The position numbers and the translations under genes are program-made. Shown piece by piece: positions 32,587-40,515 of a stretch of 58,880 nucleotides of DNA. The stretch is from T3SED10-260 sp035363255 (GTDB taxonomy: Bacteria; Caldisericota; Caldisericia; UBA6126), in NCBI GenBank assembly GCA_035363255.1, contig DAOSES010000016.1:1-58880 (forward strand). The letters run 5' to 3'. The notes beneath the pieces were generated by a model. The model saw only the letters and a program-made list of their open reading frames with translations. It did no database searches and was not told where the DNA came from. Each line of letters starts with the position of its first letter. The stretch's first letter is position 1.

Positions 32587-33876
32587 ATGATGGATAATTT
32601 AGTAGAACGCGACTTGTTGCCCTCTTTGCTGGAACACTTGAAAGAAAAGGAAATTACTATGCTTTTGGGTGCCCGACAGACAGGCAAAACTACCCTGCTT
32701 CTGCAAATGAAAGCCTTTTTACTCGATCAAAAAGGGGTTCAAGCTTCCCAGATTCATTTTTTTAACCTGGACCACTTTGAAAACTATGAGAGAATTGCTC
32801 AACAGGAAGATTTGATTCAGTTTCTTCAAGAGAGGTCCAGTGCGGAAGGCTTTCAATATGTCTTTATCGACGAAGCCCATCGATTACCTGAAGCGGGTAG
32901 ATATTTGAAAGGCATATTCGACCTTGCATTACCCGTCAAGATGATCATTTCAGGATCCCGATCCCTGGAAATCAGTCAAAAAACCAGCGAAGCTTTGACG
33001 GGTCGGAAACGAGTTTTTACGCTTCATTCTTTTTCATTTTTAGAGTGGATACGCTTTATGGCTCCTGAGTTGCTGACTGCATGCGCAAGTAAGAAGATAT
33101 CCAGCATCAGCCAGGCTGAGATCGTCGAATGGCTTAATATTTACCTTGTGTTTGGAGGGTATCCTCGCATTGCTTTGAGCCAAAGTCCCGAAGAGAAGAT
33201 AGAGCGCTTGAGTGAGTTGTATTCAAGCTATCTTGAGCGGGACGTGATTCACTATCAGGGCATAAAAAATGCAATGAGCTTTTCTCGCCTGATTACCTTA
33301 ATGAGCGAACAAAGTGGCAATTTGGTTAACGTGGAGGAACTGTCCAAGATCCTTCGTCTCGACCGTAGGACGATTGAGCGCTATCTCTTACTTTTAGAAG
33401 AAACTTATGTGGTGACGCTTTTGAGGCCATTTTCTGGAAATGTCCGAACAGAAATCGTAAAAATGCCCAAAGTATATTTTCAAGACAATGGTTTTCGAAA
33501 TTACGCTCTTCGCGATTTTAGTAGATTTGAAGCGCATCGAGATCGAGGCAAGCTCCTGGAAAACTTTGTCTTTAGCCAATTGCATCTAAAATGGGCGGGA
33601 TCTCTTTATTATTGGCGCACCAAAGACCAGGCTGAGGTAGATTTTGTGATTCGTGATTTTTATGGCCATTTGATTCCCGTAGAAGTGAAGAGCAATCTAA
33701 GAGGCGAAGGAGAGATCTCACGGAGCATGCATTCTTTTATGAATGCTTACCAGCCTGCCAAAGCCTATGTTGTAAATTTAACCTTGAATAAAAGCCAGCA
33801 AGAAGGGAGCACCGAACTTCATTTTATATATCCCTGGCAACTGGAACAAATTGGACATAAACCGGCTGAAAAATAG
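32587..33876 (+). CDS. AAA ATPase with DUF4143 domain
   Basis: 429 residues. AAA_14 N-terminal ATPase: Walker A GARQTGKTTL (about 22-31), Walker B VFIDEAHRLP, sensor region IISGSRSLEIS. DUF4143 C-terminal half: GGYPRIALS, YLERDVIHYQGI, a winged helix (LDRRTIERYLLLLEETYVV) and a PD-(D/E)xK-like end, EVDFVIRDFYGHLIPVEVKS. The family is widespread and of unknown role, often near toxin-antitoxin genes. It has its own promoter, is probably leaderless, and ends six bases before the convergent methyltransferase gene. Confidence 0.88.
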   Translation: MMDNLVERDLLPSLLEHLKEKEITMLLGARQTGKTTLLLQMKAFLLDQKGVQASQIHFFNLDHFENYERIAQQEDLIQFLQERSSAEGFQYVFIDEAHRLPEAGRYLKGIFDLALPVKMIISGSRSLEISQKTSEALTGRKRVFTLHSFSFLEWIRFMAPELLTACASKKISSISQAEIVEWLNIYLVFGGYPRIALSQSPEEKIERLSELYSSYLERDVIHYQGIKNAMSFSRLITLMSEQSGNLVNVEELSKILRLDRRTIERYLLLLEETYVVTLLRPFSGNVRTEIVKMPKVYFQDNGFRNYALRDFSRFEAHRDRGKLLENFVFSQLHLKWAGSLYYWRTKDQAEVDFVIRDFYGHLIPVEVKSNLRGEGEISRSMHSFMNAYQPAKAYVVNLTLNKSQQEGSTELHFIYPWQLEQIGHKPAEK

Positions 33877-33882
33877 CTTTGC

Positions 33883-34686
33883 TTATTTTTTCGCAAGCAA
33901 GCTATAAGATAAAGGAAGCTTCAACTGGGGGGGAATGCCCTGGCAACACAAACTGATGTCATGAGGGTATTCATTAAACTCCCTTATTTGAAAACCAGCC
34001 TGGATGATGCTATTGATGATCTTGCTCAGGGTATGGGTAAATTGATAGTTGGGCAAACTTTGATAAATCGTTCCACCGATGTAGTCAATGCCTTCCCTGC
34101 CGATATATGGCTCATCCACAAAATAGGAGTTGACAATTTCAGTGGCTTTGTGTAGCTTGTCGTCATCTTCGGCTAAAATATAGGTCAGGGGGTGCTGTTC
34201 ATATATAAAAAGCATGCCCTGGGGCCTCAAAAGAGCATACGACTTCTGAAACAAAGCTTCCAGGTCGTGCAACCAGGTCAGAGCCCCCACCGTGATATAT
34301 ACCAGATCAAACTGCGTCTCAAGGCTTGAAGGCAACTGGAACACATCTGCGCACAAAAACTCAGCATCGATATAGCACAACTCCGCCCTTGCCTTCGCTT
34401 CAGCAATGGCAAGATCCGAAATATCCACCCCAAGACAGCGAGAAGCTCCCATATTTTTCAAAGACAACAATTCAACGCCATTGTTACAGCATAATTGGAT
34501 GATATCCTTGCCAGCCACAGGAAGCGAACTTAGCAGGGACAACTCAGGATCTTTCTGAACCACATACCCAGGGGTAGAAAACTGCATATCCCAATGTTCT
34601 TTTCTAACTACCTGATGGCGGGGCATAGCCTCATTCCATGCCAAACGATTGGCTTCCGTATATCCCGGGTGAACTTTCTTTTCCAT
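33883..34686 (-). CDS. Class I SAM-dependent methyltransferase
   Basis: 267 residues. Methyltransferase fold with motif I as DIIQLCCNNGVELLSLKNMG and the acidic strand end CLGVDISDLAIAEAKARAE, then LVYITVGALTWLHDLE and LLRPQGMLFIYEQHPL. It methylates a small molecule, or less likely a protein or nucleic acid; no DNA-methylase signature (DPPY/NPPY) is present. Its start codon overlaps the stop of the MazE-tail gene by one base (TAATG), so the two are translationally coupled. Confidence 0.85.
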   Translation of the reverse strand: MEKKVHPGYTEANRLAWNEAMPRHQVVRKEHWDMQFSTPGYVVQKDPELSLLSSLPVAGKDIIQLCCNNGVELLSLKNMGASRCLGVDISDLAIAEAKARAELCYIDAEFLCADVFQLPSSLETQFDLVYITVGALTWLHDLEALFQKSYALLRPQGMLFIYEQHPLTYILAEDDDKLHKATEIVNSYFVDEPYIGREGIDYIGGTIYQSLPNYQFTHTLSKIINSIIQAGFQIREFNEYPHDISLCCQGIPPQLKLPLSYSLLAKK

Positions 34687-34850
34687 TACTTTACTCCTTC
34701 AGAGCTGTTAAATTCTTTTCCCACAGGCTTTCCCCAGTCCACTTCCTCAGAGGTTTCTCTTTTTGTCAATAATATCACTTCAAGGGGCTGATTATAAAAC
34801 TGTTCCAAGCGTTCTTTCAGACTGATGTGTTTGGTTTTTTTTACTTCCAT
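34686..34850 (-). CDS. Orphan MazE-tail peptide, copy 2
   Basis: 54 residues from the ATG at 34850. It is closely similar in DNA and protein to the peptide at 31556: KHISLKERLEQFYNQPLEV, then VDWGKPVGKE. The end is changed from EVW to FNSSEGVK because the frame runs on to overlap the methyltransferase start. Lacks a DNA-binding domain. A GGGGGCGGAGGC site precedes it. The changed tail may alter toxin binding, or the gene may now serve as a translated leader for the methyltransferase (inference). Confidence 0.55.
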   Translation of the reverse strand: MEVKKTKHISLKERLEQFYNQPLEVILLTKRETSEEVDWGKPVGKEFNSSEGVK

Positions 34851-34913
34851 AAGCCTCCGCCCCCTTTGAGATTGTTTCAACACCCTACTATTATACTCAA
34901 GCCTCTTCGCACA

Positions 34914-35366
34914 TCATTCCCTCAAATCTTTTTTAAGATAAATCATATTAACAAGCTGTATGTCTCCTTCAAACATGGGGTGGTCGTAGTGGTCGGTAAA
35001 GAAATTCTTTACACGATGGGACTTTACAAAACCGCAACTCTCATAAAACGACAAAATGCTGGGCGTTTCGCCTGTCCCCACCAGCATGGTTTTGTAGTCG
35101 TTTTGGTAGAAATCACAAATGTAATCAACCAAAGCTTTACCGTAGCCCTTGCCTTGATACTTCTCATAGGTCGCTATGTTTTTCAACTCGCAGGTTTCGC
35201 TATCTATCGGCACCACTACACAAACACTTTTCAAATCATCGTCATATAAAGCAAACAAGTCTCCGCTGGGCAAATATTTGTCAATCATATCTTCCTGCTC
35301 ATCTGCCAACAACAACAAGTCAAGGAATTGCTTCTTGTTATTGGTTATTTTTTCAATTTTCAGCAT
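34914..35366 (-). CDS. GNAT-family N-acetyltransferase
   Basis: 150 residues. Acetyl-CoA-binding motif A appears as CELKNIATYEKYQGKGYGKALV (Q-x-x-G-x-G/A in YQGKGYGKA), followed by the beta5-alpha4 segment TMLVGTGETPSILSFYESCG. Single GNAT domain, full length. Substrate unknown. AAGGAAA lies upstream of the ATG at 35366. Separated by 63 bases from the MazE-tail/methyltransferase pair on the same strand. Confidence 0.9.
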   Translation of the reverse strand: MLKIEKITNNKKQFLDLLLLADEQEDMIDKYLPSGDLFALYDDDLKSVCVVVPIDSETCELKNIATYEKYQGKGYGKALVDYICDFYQNDYKTMLVGTGETPSILSFYESCGFVKSHRVKNFFTDHYDHPMFEGDIQLVNMIYLKKDLRE

Positions 35367-35490
35367 GGTTCTTTTGTTTCCTTATTTGGCAAGTTTTGGG
35401 TCTGTGCAACGCGAGCTCTAATAGATGGAATAAATACCAACCAAAAAAACTTAAGCTTCTGAGGGGGGATTAACTAAAATATTCACCAGT

Positions 35491-35802
35491 TTAAGATTCA
35501 TCGATATACCCTTGACGAATATGGTTAAAATTTATAAATTTGCCATATTTGTTTTTTTTTATTATTCCGCACAGCTTGAAGTCGTCTGTAATTAGTAGTG
35601 CTCTCGATTTGTATAACTCAATGATTCCAGTGTCAGTTAAGCCCAGTTTGTTGATGTGAATATTTTTTGAGATAGCTTTAAAAAAAATATGTTTTTCGAT
35701 AAACAAGTCATCAAATGAATTTGTTAATATAGTAAATATACTTTTTTTACTATCAGCTACGCCAAGTTTATTAATAAAATGGAAAGTTTCTGTAAGAATA
35801 TG
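35491..35802 (-). pseudogene. 3' part of a PIN-domain ribonuclease gene interrupted by an IS4-family element
   Basis: The frame that enters from 35802 reads HILTETFHFINKLG and ends at the stop at 35491, including LTDTGII and ALLITDDFKL. Joined to the 5' part (37600-37397) after removing the insertion and one copy of the 8-base duplication, it gives an uninterrupted 171-residue PIN protein. Catalytic acids would be Asp20, Glu73, Asp125 and Asp141 or 142, the expected set for a metal-dependent RNase. As it stands the gene is broken. Confidence 0.8.
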
Positions 35803-35810
35803 TGGAGTAA
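35803..35810. repeat. Target-site duplication TGGAGTAA, left copy
   Basis: The 8 bases TGGAGTAA border the element here and again at 37397-37404. Confidence 0.85.
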
Positions 35811-35890
35811 CTCAACTTTCCCACTTGTAAATTAGCTCCTTTTCCTCTGGTCAGGAGCATAAATTAGTCCCTAAAAAGGGAAGAAAAAGC

Positions 35891-35964
35891 TTGAAAAACC
35901 TCTTCGGGTGTGATATAATATTAGTGTTTCAAACAAAATAATAAAACACCTTCGGAGGTTTTTC
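35891..35964 (+). promoter_or_regulatory. Transposase promoter with RBS-masking hairpin
   Basis: TTGAAA (35891-35896), 17 bases, TATAAT (35914-35919). GAAAAACCTC (35893-35902) and the GGTG four bases further on can pair with CACC...GAGGTTTTTC (35947-35964), which contains the CGGAGG ribosome site. Transcripts from the element's own promoter start after the left arm and leave the site free; transcripts entering from outside would fold and mask it, as known for IS10/IS50. Confidence 0.65.
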
Positions 35965-37344
35965 ATGACTAAAATTGTAGCAGAACAAATCCTGAATGAC
36001 CAGACCCTCTTCACCCAGATTCAATGGTTTTTTCATCATTATCTCCCTGTCAAAGTTTTGCAACAGTGTGGATTCTACAAGCTTCGAGGCGTGAGTTGTC
36101 TGAAGGTACTCCAGGAACTTTTCCCTCTCGTCTTTATGCATAAAAACCTATGGAGAACCTTACAATCGGAAGAAACGCTCCCTTTCAAGAAAAATACTGG
36201 CTATCGCTTTATGAATCATGCGAGCTTCCATTGGGAAAAGCTTCTGTTACGGGTAGCCACTTCCCTGTTGACTTACCTTAACTCCCTTACCCAGACGGAT
36301 CGGGTGACTGCACTGGTGATTGATGATTCCCTAATCAGTCGCAATCGTAGCAAGAAAGTGGAACTTCTGGCTCGATGCTATGATCATGCCAGTCAAACTT
36401 TTCAAAAAGGGTTTCGTATGCTGACGATTGGATGGACAGATGGGTGTACATTTCTTCCCCTGCAATTTCGTCTGCTAAGTTCTTCCCAGACTTCCAACGT
36501 ACTTTGTCCTGCGAAGACCTGCGATCGGCGCTCCCTGGCTCATCAACGGCGCAGGCAGGCCCAGACCCCTGCGACCGAGCTTCTGCTCCAGTTGCTCCCT
36601 CAGCTCAAAGCCATTCCTGCAAAGTACGTCCTGATGGATAGCTGGTTTTGTCTGCCCAAACTGCTTATAGCTATTCATCAGATGGGAAGAACGATCATCG
36701 GAATGGTACGTATCACGGACAAAGTTCATTACTACTATCAGGGGCAATGGCAATCCGTCAAGAAGATCTATGCACAGACCAAACTCCCCCCAAGGGAGGG
36801 AAACACCCTGCTGGGAGCTGCCCAGGTCAAGGTACGCCCCAATACCCAGGAGAGCTCAGATACCTGGATCGATGCCCAACTGGTCTTTGTGCACAGACGT
36901 TCCAGTGAAGCCTGGTTAAGCCTCCTGTGCACGGACTCACACCTGGATCCTGAAGAAGTGGTACGTATCTACGGTAAACGCTGGGATATTGAAGTCTTTT
37001 TCAAAATGTGCAAATCTCATTTAGCGTTGGGAAAAGAGTTTCAGGGGCGATCCCTTGAAATGCAGATTGCTTCCACCACCCTCGTATGTCTTCGCTACCT
37101 GATGATTGCTCTCTGGGTACGCAGGGAACAGGATCAACGAAGTTGGGGAGAGTTATTCTATCGGATCTGCGATGAAGTACAGGATATTTCCCTGTTTCGT
37201 TCTTTAAAATTATTGCTTCTTACCTTGTGGGAAAAGCTACAAAGCCTTCCTGAGCTGTCCAATACAGTGATAAATACCTTGATGAAAGAATTGCTATTGA
37301 AATTACCAGCTTATGCAAGAAATCGATTATACTATTCCACATGA
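35965..37344 (+). CDS. IS4-family DDE transposase
   Basis: 459 residues. DDE catalytic domain: first Asp in ALVIDDSLISRN (about 120-121), second in KYVLMDSWFCLP (about 222), and the YREK signature YGKRWDIEVFFKMCK (Y-x2-R-x3-E-x6-K) that defines the IS4 group. CGGAGG lies upstream of the ATG. Complete and without frameshift. Confidence 0.96.
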   Translation: MTKIVAEQILNDQTLFTQIQWFFHHYLPVKVLQQCGFYKLRGVSCLKVLQELFPLVFMHKNLWRTLQSEETLPFKKNTGYRFMNHASFHWEKLLLRVATSLLTYLNSLTQTDRVTALVIDDSLISRNRSKKVELLARCYDHASQTFQKGFRMLTIGWTDGCTFLPLQFRLLSSSQTSNVLCPAKTCDRRSLAHQRRRQAQTPATELLLQLLPQLKAIPAKYVLMDSWFCLPKLLIAIHQMGRTIIGMVRITDKVHYYYQGQWQSVKKIYAQTKLPPREGNTLLGAAQVKVRPNTQESSDTWIDAQLVFVHRRSSEAWLSLLCTDSHLDPEEVVRIYGKRWDIEVFFKMCKSHLALGKEFQGRSLEMQIASTTLVCLRYLMIALWVRREQDQRSWGELFYRICDEVQDISLFRSLKLLLLTLWEKLQSLPELSNTVINTLMKELLLKLPAYARNRLYYST

Positions 37345-37396
37345 TGGAGAAGAATTTAGGATAGTTAAATCGGGTTATGCATGTGGGAAAGTTGAG

Positions 37397-37600
37397 TGGA
37401 GTAATAAGTAATTTCGTTTTTTTATACAATAATTCATCAAGAGCGTTAAAGTCCTCTGAGCAGTATTTATCTAAAAATGAGCAAGATTTGATTAAATTTG
37501 GATCATACAAACCAATAAGATACAAAACAAGCAAATTTGTGTCAAGAATAATCGAATTCTTATATTTATTAATCAAGGTATTGACCTCAATTAAACTCAA
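37397..37600 (-). pseudogene. 5' part of the PIN-domain gene interrupted by the IS4-family element
   Basis: 68 codons from the ATG at 37600, with the PIN first acidic motif NSIILDTNLLVLYLIG (Asp20) and ending KTKLLITP at the insertion. A readthrough frame runs into the element (stop at 37220) and could give a 126-residue truncated product. The ATG overlaps the stop of the upstream 98-residue gene by four bases, so the two formed a coupled pair, as in toxin-antitoxin or effector-regulator modules. First eight bases on the insertion side (37397-37404) are the right copy of the duplication TGGAGTAA. Confidence 0.8.
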
Positions 37601-37893
37601 TTTCCTAGTTCTCTGATTTGCATTTCAATAACATTACCAGTCAAATCTTCAATTTTAATTACCTTATAAACTCTTTCACTGTTAGGCTTTCTTGTGAGAT
37701 TTCCGAAACTAGTCATTTCCTCTAATCTGGTTTGATGAATTGGTAGATACCTTAAGTAACTAATAGTGATTAACCAATATGAGTCAGTTTTCTTGACTTC
37801 CTCTAACACCAAACTATCATGTAAATAGCTTATTCCAAGATTCCTAACGTAATCTAATGCAATTTTTACTGCAGCTTTTGTGTCTATCATCAT
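37597..37893 (-). CDS. Small partner protein of the PIN-domain gene
   Basis: 98 residues, not recognised. An N-terminal helix (DTKAAVKIALDYVRNLG) is followed by strands (YWLITISYLRY, RVYKVIKIEDLTGNVIEMQI), an alpha/beta layout somewhat like PepSY-type small domains (weak). Its end overlaps the PIN start by four bases. It starts 75 bases after the DUF499 ATPase gene on the same strand, so it may belong to the helicase-methylase-ATPase operon. An antitoxin role is inferred from coupling only. Confidence 0.6.
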   Translation of the reverse strand: MMIDTKAAVKIALDYVRNLGISYLHDSLVLEEVKKTDSYWLITISYLRYLPIHQTRLEEMTSFGNLTRKPNSERVYKVIKIEDLTGNVIEMQIRELGN

Positions 37894-37968
37894 TAACCCC
37901 TTTCAGCAAAAACGTTTGATATCTTCATTTTTCCTTGTTATTCTTCTTAAGCTCTCTCTCGAGTATTT

Positions 37969-40515
37969 TTACTCATCGACTTTAATCCCCAACTGATAAA
38001 AAGCTTCTAATACTTTATCTTCAAAATCTTGCTTACTAATCTCGCCTTCAGTAGCTTCTAAAATGATTTTTATTGATGAGAACTTAGTTTGCAAGTAGTT
38101 TATCGTTGCACTGATCTCGCTAACTTTGCCTTTTGGGATATTAAAGGAGAGTTGAATTTCCTGTTTTCCATCTTTGCTTAAGCTCTCTGACACCATTTTC
38201 CCTTTATTTGTCTCAGTTTTATTGTCACTTTCTTCTGGTTCGATATTTGGATCTTCGTAAACTACGTTATTTTTATTTTCTTGATCTGACAATAAACTCA
38301 AACTAAGTTTATCGCTAATAATAATCTCGAACTCATCTAAAGTTATATTTGAAACATGTTTATATGCCTGCAAAACTGGCTTATCATTTTCTAATGTTCC
38401 GAGTCCAAAATTTCCATTCTGTACTCCTTCCTGAATTCCCAAGATTAGTGTTTCTTTAGCTAATGGTTTTGGTTCTCCAGGCACTCGATAAAATGATTCG
38501 AGGATGTTTTTTGTTGAAACATAATCATTTGATGTTAGATATTTTATTTTTATCACATTGGAAGAGAGTTTTTCGATAATATCCTCTGAGTCTTTTAGTA
38601 CTTTTATGATTTCCTGACTGATTGTTTTTCCTTCGCCAAAGGTTGGATTACCTATGGTTTTTTCCTTGAGTTCATTATTTCTTCCAGGTATGACAATCAG
38701 TTGGTAACAGCGTCGAACTGAATCTTTCTGTTTTTTTTCGAAATTTTTAATTTCAGCTTCCAGCTTCTTTTTTTCCTGCTCTATAAGTATTAAGTTTTCA
38801 TCAATCAGAAGCTCTTTATAACCAATACACTTTTTTATATCAGCATTGAGCGTATATCTTTCTGTCTCTTTTGGGCAAAGAAAGATTAAAGAGTTCTTGT
38901 AAACACGAGGTGTGGTTCCCTTGTTGGATATTATATTATTGATTGTAGCTTTGTTATTTTCTTTCATTACTACAAGTGCTAAATCCCTGGTATCAATAAT
39001 GTTGTCAGGATTGTCCTCCCAAATGTAGGTACGTAAGTTATTATTGACCATTATTGTTTTTAGAAGCTCTTTTTCAACTTCTTGCACCATGTTGTCTTCT
39101 ATTTCATCTAGCTTTGAAAGCAATATTCGATTGATATTTGGTTTAATGCTGAAAAAATACCTATTGTCAGAGCTTTGAAGATAAAACAATTTAGATTTTA
39201 ACTGCTCTAAAACATCTGAAACTACAGCGGAAGGAAAGGTATTGGTAGATACTACCTTTTTTATTTCATTTAAAGTAGCACCTCTTTCCTCCCCACCCGA
39301 AAAAGAGTACATAAAAATGGTAGAAGCGATCTTTTGGGGTAAGTTTAAGCCTTGAATTGTTGTTGATAGTCCAGAGTTAGTTTTGCTACAATTAGAATCT
39401 GAATCAGATATATCTGCATTTAAAACACTATCATATTGTGAATCAATGTGCTTAATCAATTCATCTCGAATTTCTTTATTCTTTAAATCGAAATCAGCTA
39501 TGGATATATAGGGAATTGTTTTATCTTTTACTGAAAAAACGACCGTTGATAAAAGTCTTAGTACACCCCGTGTTCGCTGAAAAGTATGGAAAGTTCCCCA
39601 CCGCTGATACAAATTATCAATGAGTTCAGGCTGAAATGGGTAAGAAGCAATAAACTTTTCTCTGTATTCACTTATATTTGATGTAATCAATTCTTCTTTA
39701 TCTGCATACTGGACATATTCATTGACAACTTTCTTTGCTTCTTCTCCATCAATATGTTGGAATAATCTACAACGAATAATTCTACTAATTTCATCCTCTG
39801 CAACAGGTGAAAAAATCTTCTCCACTCTACCAAGTGCCTTTTCCATCTGTTGAAGCATTTTTTCTGCTGCTTCGTCATATTGTTCTAAAATGCTTGATGG
39901 CAAAGTGATAATCATGGAAACTTTTTCTAAAGAGCAAACAACTTCAGTTAGTTCCTGTATAAAGGCATAAGTTTGGTTGGCGAGTGTATTTGATTCCACC
40001 TTGGTTCCTGCTGCTTTTGTAACATATTGAAGCAGTTCGTCTATTAGGATTAATAATGGTTGTTGGGGTTCCAATAGCTTTCGAATCAATTCTTTTCCAG
40101 GGGAGGTCATCCCTTTCATCAAGTCTATTTTTCCAGTCAGAGTTTTTTCAATCAGCCCCCATAATGTTGTATCTGCTGAGAGTGCTGTTCCCTCTATCGC
40201 AACAGTTTTGATTCCCCATTGCTTGGCTTTGTGATAAAGCGCAATAAGTGAGTGAGTTTTTCCTCCGCCAAACGGTGTTTTCATTTGGATGATAGGATCT
40301 CCCCCATTTCCCAATAACCTTTTTTCAACAACATCGATTAGGTTTTGCAATCCCTTTGTGATATACGTTTTTTGAAAAAATAGCTGAGAATCAACATATT
40401 CTTCGGGTCCTCTATGGTTAACAGTTTCCCACAAATCTGCTGCAAACACATCCATTGTTAGGTTACCAGATAAGATATCCTGGTGAGGAATGGCTATTGT
40501 ATGAAATGGTTTCAT
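37969..40515 (-). CDS. DUF499 ATPase of a helicase-methylase-ATPase (Hma-type) defence operon
   Basis: 848 residues. Starts like other DUF499 proteins (DLWETVNHRGPEEYVDSQLF), with Walker A TPFGGGKTHS (80-89), Walker B LLILIDELLQYV (about 155-166) and a lysine-rich coiled region near 570-600. The C-terminal ~100 residues form a separate alpha/beta domain. DUF499 ATPases are known as neighbours of DUF1156 methylases in archaeal and bacterial defence islands; the molecular role is not established. Its ATG overlaps the methylase stop by four bases. Confidence 0.88.
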   Translation of the reverse strand: MKPFHTIAIPHQDILSGNLTMDVFAADLWETVNHRGPEEYVDSQLFFQKTYITKGLQNLIDVVEKRLLGNGGDPIIQMKTPFGGGKTHSLIALYHKAKQWGIKTVAIEGTALSADTTLWGLIEKTLTGKIDLMKGMTSPGKELIRKLLEPQQPLLILIDELLQYVTKAAGTKVESNTLANQTYAFIQELTEVVCSLEKVSMIITLPSSILEQYDEAAEKMLQQMEKALGRVEKIFSPVAEDEISRIIRCRLFQHIDGEEAKKVVNEYVQYADKEELITSNISEYREKFIASYPFQPELIDNLYQRWGTFHTFQRTRGVLRLLSTVVFSVKDKTIPYISIADFDLKNKEIRDELIKHIDSQYDSVLNADISDSDSNCSKTNSGLSTTIQGLNLPQKIASTIFMYSFSGGEERGATLNEIKKVVSTNTFPSAVVSDVLEQLKSKLFYLQSSDNRYFFSIKPNINRILLSKLDEIEDNMVQEVEKELLKTIMVNNNLRTYIWEDNPDNIIDTRDLALVVMKENNKATINNIISNKGTTPRVYKNSLIFLCPKETERYTLNADIKKCIGYKELLIDENLILIEQEKKKLEAEIKNFEKKQKDSVRRCYQLIVIPGRNNELKEKTIGNPTFGEGKTISQEIIKVLKDSEDIIEKLSSNVIKIKYLTSNDYVSTKNILESFYRVPGEPKPLAKETLILGIQEGVQNGNFGLGTLENDKPVLQAYKHVSNITLDEFEIIISDKLSLSLLSDQENKNNVVYEDPNIEPEESDNKTETNKGKMVSESLSKDGKQEIQLSFNIPKGKVSEISATINYLQTKFSSIKIILEATEGEISKQDFEDKVLEAFYQLGIKVDE

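Larger units (their letters stand above)
35811..37396 (+). mobile_element. IS4-family insertion sequence (1586 bp)
   Basis: Bounded by perfect 14-bp terminal inverted repeats CTCAACTTTCCCAC (35811-35824 and 37383-37396 reversed), with an 8-bp target duplication. Contains one transposase gene with its own promoter and a hairpin over the ribosome site. It is inserted in a PIN-domain gene. All parts look intact, so the insertion may be recent. Confidence 0.92.
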
